The notes beneath the pieces were generated by a model. That model was not told where the DNA came from and did no database searches. It worked only from the letters and a program-made list of their open reading frames with translations. DNA of 64,000 nucleotides from positions 1-64,000 of the forward strand of contig JAUHXZ010000001.1 of NCBI GenBank assembly GCA_030426725.1, read 5' to 3'. The stretch is from Actinomycetes bacterium (GTDB lineage Bacteria; Actinomycetota; Actinomycetes; Propionibacteriales; Propionibacteriaceae). Position numbers and translations under genes: made by a program. This document shows, piece by piece, positions 1 to 7,993 of this stretch; the stretch's first letter is position 1, and the number at the start of each line of letters is the position of its first letter.

Positions 1-230
1 CGGCACCCACCACCACAGCACCGGCACCCACCACCACAGCACCGGCACCCACCACCACAGCACCGGCACCCACCACCACAGCACCGGCACCCACCACCAC
101 AGCACCGGCACCCACCACCACAGCACCGGCACCCACCACCACAGCACCCGAACCCACCACCACAGCACCCGAACCCACCACCACAGCACCCGAACCCACC
201 ACCACAGCACCCGAACCCACCACCAGCACC
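1..230. repeat. 21-bp coding tandem repeat array
   Basis: About eleven head-to-tail copies of a 21-bp unit fill the left edge of the window. Seven copies begin GGCACCC (unit starts at 2, 23, 44, 65, 86, 107 and 128). They are followed by copies beginning CGAACCC at 149, 170 and 191 and a shortened one at 212. There are no spacers, so this is not a CRISPR array. The unit length is a multiple of three, and the change between the two unit types is one synonymous and one missense change in the frame that ends at the TGA at 261. That is expected of a protein-coding repeat. The array continues beyond the window. Confidence 0.9.
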
Positions 231-263
231 CCGACAGCCAGTTCCACTGACGCGGCGGTGTGA
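1..263 (+). CDS. 3' end of a Pro/Thr/Ala-repeat protein (partial)
   Basis: This is the C-terminus of a gene that starts left of the window. In the frame with codons at 3, 6, 9 and so on, the repeat reads as the heptad APTTTAP, then PTTTAPE, and ends with STDAAV and TGA at 261-263. The frame was chosen because the switch between repeat types costs one synonymous and one missense change here, but two missense changes in the competing His/Pro frame. The stop lies one base before the ATG of the regulator at 265, so the two genes are probably cotranscribed. Low-complexity Pro/Thr/Ala tails are typical of disordered or cell-wall-spanning linkers. The folded part is not visible, so its function is unknown. 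Hsp70-family proteins with such tails occur beside some actinobacterial ini-like loci, but nothing here shows that. Confidence 0.6.
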   Translation, partial: APTTTAPAPTTTAPAPTTTAPAPTTTAPAPTTTAPAPTTTAPAPTTTAPEPTTTAPEPTTTAPEPTTTAPEPTTSTPTASSTDAAV

Positions 264-264
264 C

Positions 265-2910
265 ATGCACGTCTTCCTTCCGCCGGCGGCGTCGGCCTCC
301 GTTCCCGTCACCCCCTCCCGGGGCGGGGCCGACGTCGCCTCGATCGCAGGCTCGACCCCGCCGAGAGGACTCATCGTCGGTCCCGCCGGCTCCGGCAAGA
401 CCGCGTTGGTCGGTCAGCTCGTGAAGCTCCTCGCGGACCGCGCGACTCCCGTCCGGATGCTCGATGACGCGACGGACCCCAACGACGTGCCCGCCTCGGA
501 TGTGCTCATCGTCGACAGCCTGCACACCCTGCCTCCCGCAACGGTCGAGGCCCTCGTGACCCGGGCCAACGATCCCGCCGCAGCCCTGGTCGTCTCGAGC
601 CGACCGGGGCCGCTCGGCACCGGGGCTTCGGCGCTCTCGCGGCGACTGAACGCCGACTCGCCGTCGATCGTCCTCCGGCCCCTGACGCAGCCCGACGTCG
701 CAGCGCATCTCGATGGCGCGTCCCGCACGGTCCTTCCGGCCTGCATCGACGACATCCTTGCGCGCACCTGCGGATTCGGGTGGCTCGTGACCCGTGCGCT
801 CGAGGCGCACGACGACGACGGCTGCGGAGGCCCTGACGACCACGCCCAGCTGTGGCACACGGTGGAAGCCCACATCTGCTACCGGCTCGATCTCATCGAG
901 AGTCCGCGGCTACGGAGGGTGATCGAACTGCTCTCGCTCCTGCGGGACGGCAACCCCAGCCGACTGGGCGGCGAGGACCTCACGGACGTCATCCGGGAGG
1001 GCTATGCCGAGGGGCTGCTTCTGCGCAACGGCACCATCGCGCCCGTCGTCCGGTCCGCCGTGCGGCAGTGCCTGTCGTCGCATGCGCTCGCCGACCTCAG
1101 CGGAGAGTGGCTGGACGAGATCGCCAGCGAACTGGCGATGAACCCCCACCCCGAGGGATGGCCCGTCGCCCCGGAGGATCCGCGCCTGGCCGCGGCGCTC
1201 GTCAGCCGAGCGGACGGTCTGCTGGGCGACGACCCGCGCCGGGCCACCGAGCTCTACCGGCTCGCGTCGGTGTCAGGGGCGTCTCCCGCCACGCTCCATC
1301 TGCGCCGGGCCCACGCGCTGTGGGCCATGGGCGACCTCGACGCGGCGGCCGGGTTCGTGGACGCCGCCGCCGTGGACGACCCCGGAGCGGATCCGATGGA
1401 CGCGGCCGACGTCGCGGCAGCGGTGTGGGCGTCCCGGGGCATGATGTCCACGGCCAGCGATGTGTTCGCCCGGGTACCAGGTGAACGGGCCTCCGTGCGG
1501 GCCTTCCTCGCGTACGCCGGGGCCGGCGACCCCGAACGACTGGCCGCCCTCACACCGGAGTCCACCCGCGACTCGTCGCTGTCGACCCTGTCCATCGCGC
1601 TCGACCAGCTGGCGGACGGGCTACGAGCGTCGCTCGCGGAGACCGGCGCCCCCGCCACCCTGGCCCACCTGGTGCGTGCCTCGGAGCTGTTCAGCGCGAG
1701 TCACGTGACCCAGCCGGTTCCCGAACTGCCGGCCGTCATCGCCGCCTCCGTGGCACTGGGCGTCGGCGACCTCGACACCGCCACCCGGACAATGGACCGG
1801 GCGGTGGCCGACGTGCAGGGCGGGGCCTGGGCGAAGCGGCGCCTGCTCCTGTGGCAGTCGTGGATCGCGCTGCAGGACGAGCGCCCCACCGATGCCCGAA
1901 GCGCGCTCGCGGCGGCAGAGGACGCGTCGATGCCCTGGAGCCCACGCGACGAGTTCATGCGCCAGTCGGTCATCGTGTCGCTGGCCCGGCGCTACGGCGA
2001 TCTGTCCACACTTGAGTCGGCGTGGGCGGCCGCCCGCCAGAGCCTGCAGCGGGTGGACGTCGATCTGTTCACGATCCTCCCGCTGAGTTCCCTGGTCTGC
2101 GCCGCCGCCCGGGTGGGAGACGACACGACGCTGCACGACCACTTCGCGCAGGCCCTTGAACTCGTCGGCCGGCTCGGCGACCCCCCTGTCTGGTCGGCGC
2201 ACCTCCATTGGGCGGGCATTCAGCGCGGCATCCTGCTGAACCGACCTGAGGTGCTGCCTCCGCACGCCCACGCGCTCGTCGCGGCAGCCCCCCACAACCA
2301 CCTGGCCGAGGCCATGGCGCACGCCGGGGGCGTCTGGGTCGCGGTCTTGGGCGGCTCCGTCGACCAGGAAGCGGTCGAAGAGGCGGCCCGATCCCTCGCC
2401 CAGTCGGGCCTGGCGTGGGACGGCGCCCGGCTCGCCTCCCACGGCGCCCGACGCTCCGACGACCGCCGCGTGTCGGCCCGACTGCTCTCCTGCGCCCGCG
2501 AGCTGCACCCCCAGGAGGTCGCGCCCCGCGCGGAGAAGGTCGCGAGCACGCCGTCGACGCCGGTGATCCCGACCCCGGACGGGCAGGCGCTGAGCGAGCG
2601 GGAGTCGGAGGTGGCTAGGCTGGTCCTGGAGGGTCACACCTACACGGAGATCGGCGAGATGATGTTCATCTCCCCCCGCACGGTCGAGCATCACGTCGCG
2701 CACATCAAGCAGCGCCTGGATGCGACCTCACGCTCAGATCTGATGGGCAAACTCCGCGTCGTCATCCGGGCCGGCGCCCGTGACGAGGGGTCCCGTCGCG
2801 ATTCCCCTAGAGCCCCCCGGGCACCATCGGGCAAAGCCCCGATGCAGCACCCAGCCCCGCACCCTAACATCAAGAACGACCTCATCCAGACCTCAGGAGA
2901 CCGAACATGA
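265..2910 (+). CDS. IniR-like ATPase/LuxR-family transcriptional regulator
   Basis: This 881-residue signal-transduction ATPase has a Walker A motif (GPAGSGKT) near residues 38-45 and a Walker B-like DVLIVD near residue 79. A long helical repeat middle follows. A C-terminal LuxR helix-turn-helix lies at about 770-825, with the characteristic LSERESEVARLVLEG and SPRTVEHHVAHIKQRL segments. The architecture and size match the STAND/LAL regulators. Its position directly upstream of an IniB-like gene matches IniR, the regulator of mycobacterial iniBAC, which is the basis of the call. Its ATG follows the preceding stop by one base, and its TGA overlaps the next ATG (ATGA). It is therefore coupled to both neighbours and probably controls this locus. 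The inducing signal cannot be told from sequence. Confidence 0.75.
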   Translation: MHVFLPPAASASVPVTPSRGGADVASIAGSTPPRGLIVGPAGSGKTALVGQLVKLLADRATPVRMLDDATDPNDVPASDVLIVDSLHTLPPATVEALVTRANDPAAALVVSSRPGPLGTGASALSRRLNADSPSIVLRPLTQPDVAAHLDGASRTVLPACIDDILARTCGFGWLVTRALEAHDDDGCGGPDDHAQLWHTVEAHICYRLDLIESPRLRRVIELLSLLRDGNPSRLGGEDLTDVIREGYAEGLLLRNGTIAPVVRSAVRQCLSSHALADLSGEWLDEIASELAMNPHPEGWPVAPEDPRLAAALVSRADGLLGDDPRRATELYRLASVSGASPATLHLRRAHALWAMGDLDAAAGFVDAAAVDDPGADPMDAADVAAAVWASRGMMSTASDVFARVPGERASVRAFLAYAGAGDPERLAALTPESTRDSSLSTLSIALDQLADGLRASLAETGAPATLAHLVRASELFSASHVTQPVPELPAVIAASVALGVGDLDTATRTMDRAVADVQGGAWAKRRLLLWQSWIALQDERPTDARSALAAAEDASMPWSPRDEFMRQSVIVSLARRYGDLSTLESAWAAARQSLQRVDVDLFTILPLSSLVCAAARVGDDTTLHDHFAQALELVGRLGDPPVWSAHLHWAGIQRGILLNRPEVLPPHAHALVAAAPHNHLAEAMAHAGGVWVAVLGGSVDQEAVEEAARSLAQSGLAWDGARLASHGARRSDDRRVSARLLSCARELHPQEVAPRAEKVASTPSTPVIPTPDGQALSERESEVARLVLEGHTYTEIGEMMFISPRTVEHHVAHIKQRLDATSRSDLMGKLRVVIRAGARDEGSRRDSPRAPRAPSGKAPMQHPAPHPNIKNDLIQTSGDRT

Positions 2911-3830
2911 CGACCACACCTTTGTCAACGATCGCGGAGGCCCTGATCGAGTTCATCCTCAGTCTGCTCCGTGACCCGGCTGCGTCCCAGGAGTTCCTGA
3001 ACGACCCGGAAGGGAGCATGGCCCGCGCTGGACTCGCGGACGTCTGCGCCGAGGATGTCCGGGCCGTCGCCCCCGTTGTCATCGACCATCCCGATGTCGT
3101 GGCGCGCCCCGTCTCGCCGACGATCGTGATCCAGACGCCGGAACCGCACACGCCGGTTCAGCCGCCGGTGTACGAGCGTCCGCCGGAGGTCGTCCGCGAG
3201 ATCAGCAACATCGCCAACAATTTCCACGTCGACAACCGGTCGACCATCGTCGATCAGTCCGTCAACCAGAACATCTGGGCTGAGGGGGACGTCACCCAGC
3301 TGTTCGACCAGGAGGCAGTGATCGCCGTGGGCGACAAGTCGACCGCGGCCGGCGACGACGCGCTGCTGGACGAGTCCAACACCGACGTGACGATCGGCGA
3401 CGTCGCCATCGGCAACACGGACACCGACGTGACCATCGACGACTCGTTCAACGACGAGTCCACCGACGTCGACCTGGTGGCCGACACCGAGATCGAGGAC
3501 TCGCTCAACGACCAGTCCACCGATGTCGATGTCGACACCGAGATCGAGGACTCCTTCAACGACGAGTCCACCACGGCCGTCGCGGTTGCCGACGAGTCCT
3601 TCAACGACCAGTCCTCCGAGGTTGAGGTCGAGGTCGACGACTCGTTCAACGACACCGAGACCACCCAGATCTCCAACACGGAGTCAACTGAGATCACCGT
3701 CGAGACGGTTGAAGCCGAGCCGGTGGAGATGGCCGAGCCGGTGGAGATGGCCGAGCCGGTGGAGACTGAGGCCTACGAGCCGCTGCTCGACGACGAGTTG
3801 CCACTCGATCCGGAGATCGAGGAGCTCTAA
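2907..3830 (+). CDS. IniB-like N-terminal domain protein with acidic SFND repeats
   Basis: The 307-residue product is very acidic and has no signal peptide. Residues 1-60 (EALIEFILSLLRDPAASQEF, then AGLADV) resemble the short IniB N-terminal domain of mycobacteria. A Pro-rich linker spans 62-95. A module at 117-178 contains SVNQ, AVGDKSTAAGDDA and IGDVAIGNTD. Five imperfect repeats of the type DSFND(E/Q)STDV follow at 179-253, and then a Glu-rich tail with AEPVEM copies. The module and the repeats recur in the protein encoded at 7994-9106. The start is set by a good ribosome site (CAGGAGA) and an ATGA overlap with the regulator. A structural, scaffold or polymer-forming role alongside the dynamin-like GTPases is inferred; the biochemical function is unknown. 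Confidence 0.7.
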   Translation: MTTTPLSTIAEALIEFILSLLRDPAASQEFLNDPEGSMARAGLADVCAEDVRAVAPVVIDHPDVVARPVSPTIVIQTPEPHTPVQPPVYERPPEVVREISNIANNFHVDNRSTIVDQSVNQNIWAEGDVTQLFDQEAVIAVGDKSTAAGDDALLDESNTDVTIGDVAIGNTDTDVTIDDSFNDESTDVDLVADTEIEDSLNDQSTDVDVDTEIEDSFNDESTTAVAVADESFNDQSSEVEVEVDDSFNDTETTQISNTESTEITVETVEAEPVEMAEPVEMAEPVETEAYEPLLDDELPLDPEIEEL

Positions 3831-3850
3831 TCGACGACGCGGAACGAACT

Positions 3851-4489
3851 ATGACTGACAACGAACAGCCAGCCCTTGAGCCCCGACCTGATCAGGCGGG
3901 GCTCAAGGGCGGTGCCCCACCCGAGCGTCCTGAGCGACCCGAGCGACCGTCACTGCGCAGCGAGAACCCGCCGCCGGTGCTGGTCAAGCAGCCTCCACCG
4001 ATCTCCGTGCGGGTGTGCCAGCTGCTGTGGGCTCTGAGCTTCGCCGCCGGCGCCGTGAACGTCGTGTACTACTTCGTGGTGCGCGAGGATCAGCTTCCGT
4101 TGATCTCTGACGCGATCCGGGCCATCGACGGCTCGCGCGTCACCGAGACCTACGAATCCGCTTCCGACCTCGTCTACTGGTTGGCGTTCGCCGTGATGGT
4201 GGGGTTGCTCCTGGTTCAGATCACGCTGCTGGTCTCGTTCATGGGCCGCCGCCGCGGTGTGCGATGGTGGCAGCTCGCCACGGTGTTGGCACAGATCCTG
4301 CTCTACGCCATCCTTGCCGAGATGGTGGCCGTCGGCGAACACGGCGTGGATCTGCGGCAGTTGATGGTGGCCCAGTGTGGGCTGGCTCTGATGGCCCTAC
4401 TGACCAGCACTCTCCCCAGGGCCATCGACTGGACCGCTCAGCAGAACGACGTCCGACGCGGGGCTCTCGCCGCCGGGGCCGAGATCTAG
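3851..4489 (+). CDS. four-helix membrane protein of the ini-like locus
   Basis: The 212-residue product has a charged, Pro-rich cytoplasmic N-terminus (PERPERPERP near residues 25-34). Four predicted transmembrane segments follow, at roughly 57-74, 106-130, 138-160 and 168-188, and then a short polar tail. I do not recognise a family. It lies 20 bp after the IniB-like gene on the same strand, so it is probably part of that operon and may be its membrane partner or anchor. The ribosome site before the ATG is weak, and a strong hairpin covers the first codons, so the exact start is uncertain. The last 93 bp overlap the 3' end of the convergent GTPase gene, which is unusual and suggests the two transcripts can form an antisense duplex. 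Confidence 0.7.
   Translation: MTDNEQPALEPRPDQAGLKGGAPPERPERPERPSLRSENPPPVLVKQPPPISVRVCQLLWALSFAAGAVNVVYYFVVREDQLPLISDAIRAIDGSRVTETYESASDLVYWLAFAVMVGLLLVQITLLVSFMGRRRGVRWWQLATVLAQILLYAILAEMVAVGEHGVDLRQLMVAQCGLALMALLTSTLPRAIDWTAQQNDVRRGALAAGAEI
3873..3909 (+). terminator. perfect 12-bp-stem hairpin after the IniB-like gene (attenuator-like)
   Basis: CCCTTGAGCCCC (3873-3884) pairs perfectly with GGGGCTCAAGGG (3898-3909). The 13-nt loop itself contains the palindrome CCTGATCAGG. No T-run follows, so it is not a classical intrinsic terminator. It starts 43 nt after the IniB-like stop and falls in codons 8-20 of the next predicted gene. It could lower expression of the membrane protein relative to the repeat protein. 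The structure is seen; the function is inferred. Confidence 0.5.
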
Positions 4490-5941
4490 CGCGACCTCCT
4501 CCAGGCTCCGGATGGCGATGCGGCCGGCCTCTCTGGCCGCACGTTCCCGCACCGGGGACGCGTTGCGGGAACGCCACCAGGCCAGTTCGGACTGGACGTG
4601 CTCCCTGAGCCGATCGTCGGCGGCATGCCGGGGAAGCCCGAGCCTGGCCCATGGGGTCGCGCCCCGCCCGCCGATGATCCTCGACACCGCCTCGGCCTCG
4701 TCCGTCGACAGCGGATGGTCGCCGACACGGAGCTTGGAGAGCAGAGACAACTCCCGGAGCCCGTGAGCGCTGATCCGGATCCGCTCCATCCCCGCCCGGA
4801 TCTCGTCCGTCCCGGCGACTGGGCGTTGCCGGAGGAGGCGCTCGAGCCCATCCAGGACGGCCCGCACCTTCAGCGTCTCGGCCCGGAGACTCAGGTGGGT
4901 GTCCACGTAACGGTTGAGCTCGAGCAGCCCGCTCTGCTGCACGAGGCGGTCGGCCAGCTCCGCAGAGTCGGCGACCCCACCTCTGATCAGCGAAGTGGCG
5001 AGGCGTACACCGTAGATACCGAACCGCGCGAGCAGCGCCTTGCGGGTCTCCCTACTGAGGCCGCTGGCGTCGGCGAGACCGACGAAACGGTCGGTCGACA
5101 CGAGGAGACGCTCCCGGTCGCGGCGTTCCATGGCGGCGAGTGTCCGGAAGGCGGCGAACTCGCTCTCCCGCAGGGTCCGGGCCCCCTCCGCCAGGAGTCC
5201 GGCCACCGGCACGACGCCGAGGGCGAGCGACTGGAGGCCGCCGTCGAGTTCGTAGCGCCGGGCCACCTTCGCCGCGGACAGCAGCGAGTCGATCCGCCCC
5301 GAACCGATCTCGTCAGCCCTCGACAGCACCGCGATGGCGTTGACGGTCTGCGAGGCTCCGGCCGCGGTGTCGCGGAAAGCCTCCAGGAAGCCGAGGTCGG
5401 TGGGATGGAGGTGCCGGAGCAGGTAGATGATCGCGTCGGCCGACGAAGGGCGTTCCTCCGGGGCAAGGAACTCCGTCGACCGTGCGGCCACATTATGCGA
5501 CAGGGAGGCGATGCCCGGCGTGTCGATGAGGATCAGGGAACGCAGGATCGAGGACGGCCAGCCGACGTCGATGCGAGACACCTCGTCGGCGGTCAGGTCC
5601 CCCAGATCGAGGTTCAGCTTGCCACCGACACGGCGCACCGGCAGCCGGCGCTGGGTGCCGTCGTCAAGGTGGGCGGTGATCGACGGGGTGTCGGCGTACC
5701 GGTACCACGTGACAACCCGGGTACACTCCCCCGCATCCGTCGGCGCGATCTGCTCGCCGAGCATCGCGTTGAGCAGGGTCGACTTGCCCGCCTTGACGAT
5801 CCCCGCGACCGCGAGCCGCAGCGGTTCGCTCAGTCGGCGGTCCAGTTCCTCGAGAACCGGTAGCGCAGCGGCGTCCTCCGCATAGAGTTCGCGCGCGGCG
5901 GCGATGAGCCCCGCCGCGCCCACTCGTGGGTCAGACTTCAC
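4397..5941 (-). CDS. IniC-like dynamin-family GTPase
   Basis: This 514-residue large GTPase has a P-loop GIVKAGKS at 47-54, a G2-like Thr in ECTRVV near 74 and DTPG at 140-143. The G4 region reads LSRAD near 206-210, so the usual (N/T)KxD Lys is Arg. A long helical C-terminal half follows without clear membrane helices. The length and the pairing with a second, longer GTPase match IniC of mycobacterial iniBAC, which works with IniA in membrane remodelling. The GTG start is preferred because it lies 11 bp inside the end of the upstream IniA-like gene, giving translational coupling. The 3' end overlaps the convergent membrane-protein gene by 93 bp. Confidence 0.8.
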   Translation of the reverse strand: MKSDPRVGAAGLIAAARELYAEDAAALPVLEELDRRLSEPLRLAVAGIVKAGKSTLLNAMLGEQIAPTDAGECTRVVTWYRYADTPSITAHLDDGTQRRLPVRRVGGKLNLDLGDLTADEVSRIDVGWPSSILRSLILIDTPGIASLSHNVAARSTEFLAPEERPSSADAIIYLLRHLHPTDLGFLEAFRDTAAGASQTVNAIAVLSRADEIGSGRIDSLLSAAKVARRYELDGGLQSLALGVVPVAGLLAEGARTLRESEFAAFRTLAAMERRDRERLLVSTDRFVGLADASGLSRETRKALLARFGIYGVRLATSLIRGGVADSAELADRLVQQSGLLELNRYVDTHLSLRAETLKVRAVLDGLERLLRQRPVAGTDEIRAGMERIRISAHGLRELSLLSKLRVGDHPLSTDEAEAVSRIIGGRGATPWARLGLPRHAADDRLREHVQSELAWWRSRNASPVRERAAREAGRIAIRSLEEVALDLGPGGESPASDVVLLSGPVDGPGESAGQ

Positions 5942-7871
5942 CGACGCCCCCGTCCACGTCCTTCGGCGCCAGAAGCTGGATCTGCGCAGTCAGCTGCTGC
6001 AGCTGCCGGAGCTGCCCCTGCAGCTCATTGACCCGCCGGTTCTTCTCCTCCGAGTAGGTGCCGGCCGCCTTCTTGGCCGCCAGCACGGCGTCGGCGAGGG
6101 ACCGATGCAACTCGTCGGCGATGCCACCGAAGTGGTCGCGGGCCGTCCGCTGGACGATCCGCAGCCTGTCCTTGAGCTGCTTGCCGACCTGGAAGGTCAC
6201 CTCGTCGATGTAGCGACGAACGATGTTCTTGGCCTCGAACCGGCGACGGATCAGCCGGTTGTTGGTGTCCTCCCGGTAGGCCCGCCGGCCCACCAGCACA
6301 CCCGCGAGCAGCGAGATCGGGTTGATCAGCGTCATGCCGATGAGGCCCGTGGCCAGCCCCACCATCAGCACACCGCCGTAGGACCCGCGAACCCCGATGT
6401 AGATCTTCTCGGTCGCCGACAGCGTGCCGGGTTCGAAGCCGGGGATGGGATCCACAGGGTCGAGCAGGCCCTCCGTCGACCCCACATTGATGATCGGCAG
6501 CGAGACCTGCTCCTCGGCGAACAGGTCCCCGATCTCGGAAGCGAGGTGTCTGCCCCGTTCGTCGGTCCAGACGAACGTCTCAGACACGGCTTCCGCCACC
6601 CGCTGGTCGATCCACTCCGAGATCTGCTCCCAGATCGGCCCGGGGTCGCCCTCGTCGATGGCGTTCTCCGCCTCACGCTGCACCCGCCGCAGCCGGTCCC
6701 TGAGATCGTGCTCCATGTCGGCGATCAGGTCTGCCACGCCGTCGGACAGGGCGGTGGACCACCGGGAGGACCTGCCCCGATACTCGTCCGCGCGCGCCTT
6801 CGCGTTCTCCAGCTCGGCGATCATGACCGGCGTGTCCTGTGGGTTCAGCAGCGCATTGAGTTCCGCCTTGAGCGTGACCGACATCTGATCGACGACGAAG
6901 TTCAGGTCGTGTGCGGCGCTGCGGACCGCGAGCGCCTCCGCATGCGCCAGGATGTCGGACCGGAGGTGAGCCACCAATGCCGGGAAGCCCGACTCGTTGT
7001 TGAGTTCACGGTCCTGCTCCGCCGCGGCGAGCAGCCGCAGGTCGCTGGACACCGAGAACAGTGGGAGCTCGCCGATCCGCTTGAGGTGGTCCTTGTCGAT
7101 GCGCTCGATTGTGCGCCAGTCGGGGTAGAGGTCCGTCTTGGCGAGCACGGCGGCGACGTTCGGGGAGATGCGCATGGCATGCTTGAGCAACTGCACCTCA
7201 GGCTCGGTGTACTCCTGCGAAGCGTCGGACACCAGCAGCACCGCATGGGCTGAGGACAGCGCGGACAACGTGCTGAGAGCGTTGGACGAGTCGATGCCCC
7301 CGACCCCGGGCGAGTCGACCAACCGGAGACCCCCGCGGAGCAGTTCTCTGGGGAGCTCCACCTCGGCGGCGATCAGGTTGCGCGTGTTGCCGGGGTTTCC
7401 CGACTCGGAGACGTAGTTGGCGAGCTTGTCGATCGGCACCGGCAGGCGCTCGACGCTGCCGTCGGGACTGGTATCGCCGCGGACCAGGACGCTTGCCGAG
7501 GGTTCGGTGCCGTAGCCGACCGCGGTGGGCACACACGTGGCGATGTCGTCGTCGATGGGACACACGGGAGCGTTGACGAGGGCGTTGATGAGCTTGCTCT
7601 TGCCCTGCTTGAACTCCCCGACGACGACCACCCGCACGTTGGGGTCCCGCAGCCGCGTCTGGGTGTCCGTCAGACGCTCCACGAGGTCCTTGCGGCCCGT
7701 GGTCGTCGCGAGTTGCCCCGCCTTCCGGACGATGGCCGCCAGTTCCCGGGAGGAGGAGGTCGCCGGGGCCGCGACCTCGTTCGGGGCGGGCTCCAACCGT
7801 TTCGCCGTCGGCTCACTGGCCAACGTCCGGGCCGACGAATGCCCCGGATCCTGCTTCGTCTGGTCGGTCAC
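5931..7871 (-). CDS. IniA-like dynamin-family GTPase
   Basis: The 646-residue protein is close to the size of mycobacterial IniA (about 640), a bacterial dynamin-like protein that remodels membranes. It has P-loop GEFKQGKS at 85-92, Thr in IATCVPTAV, DSPG at 186-189 and AKTD at 244-247. A hydrophobic hairpin at about 500-535 (GVLMVGLATGLIG, then SLLAGVLVG) serves as the likely membrane paddle. A C-terminal coiled coil rich in Leu/Gln (ELQGQLRQLQQL) follows. A GTG start is supported by a GGAGGAG ribosome site a few bases upstream. The gene overlaps the IniC-like gene by 11 bp and lies 122 bp downstream of the second SFND-repeat gene, with a strong hairpin between. Confidence 0.85.
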   Translation of the reverse strand: MTDQTKQDPGHSSARTLASEPTAKRLEPAPNEVAAPATSSSRELAAIVRKAGQLATTTGRKDLVERLTDTQTRLRDPNVRVVVVGEFKQGKSKLINALVNAPVCPIDDDIATCVPTAVGYGTEPSASVLVRGDTSPDGSVERLPVPIDKLANYVSESGNPGNTRNLIAAEVELPRELLRGGLRLVDSPGVGGIDSSNALSTLSALSSAHAVLLVSDASQEYTEPEVQLLKHAMRISPNVAAVLAKTDLYPDWRTIERIDKDHLKRIGELPLFSVSSDLRLLAAAEQDRELNNESGFPALVAHLRSDILAHAEALAVRSAAHDLNFVVDQMSVTLKAELNALLNPQDTPVMIAELENAKARADEYRGRSSRWSTALSDGVADLIADMEHDLRDRLRRVQREAENAIDEGDPGPIWEQISEWIDQRVAEAVSETFVWTDERGRHLASEIGDLFAEEQVSLPIINVGSTEGLLDPVDPIPGFEPGTLSATEKIYIGVRGSYGGVLMVGLATGLIGMTLINPISLLAGVLVGRRAYREDTNNRLIRRRFEAKNIVRRYIDEVTFQVGKQLKDRLRIVQRTARDHFGGIADELHRSLADAVLAAKKAAGTYSEEKNRRVNELQGQLRQLQQLTAQIQLLAPKDVDGGVGEV

Positions 7872-7941
7872 AATGTCTCCTCCACCTTGAGGCTTCCGGT
7901 CATCCGAATCCTATGCCACTCACCGACCACGGCCCAGACCG

Positions 7942-7982
7942 CCGGATGCCCGGCCGTCCCTGAGGGACGACCGGGCATCCGG
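7942..7982 (-). terminator. long hairpin between the SFND-repeat gene and the GTPase genes
   Basis: CCGGATGCCCGG (7942-7953) pairs with CCGGGCATCCGG (7971-7982), and an inner CGTCCC/GGGACG extends the stem around a TGA loop. It lies 12 bp after the stop of the repeat gene and about 70 bp before the IniA-like start. No U-tract follows on the minus strand. It is therefore either a partial terminator giving more repeat protein than GTPase, or a 3' stabiliser. Confidence 0.65.
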
Positions 7983-7993
7983 GTTGGGATCGG

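Noticed and set aside
1-230. CRISPR-like array at the left edge
   Set aside because: The 21-bp units are contiguous with no spacers and read through as a protein repeat.
4598-7253. Two long plus-strand ORFs (421 and 449 codons) over the GTPase genes
   Set aside because: Arg/Gly/Pro-rich shadows lacking any motif; the minus frames hold full GTPase motifs.
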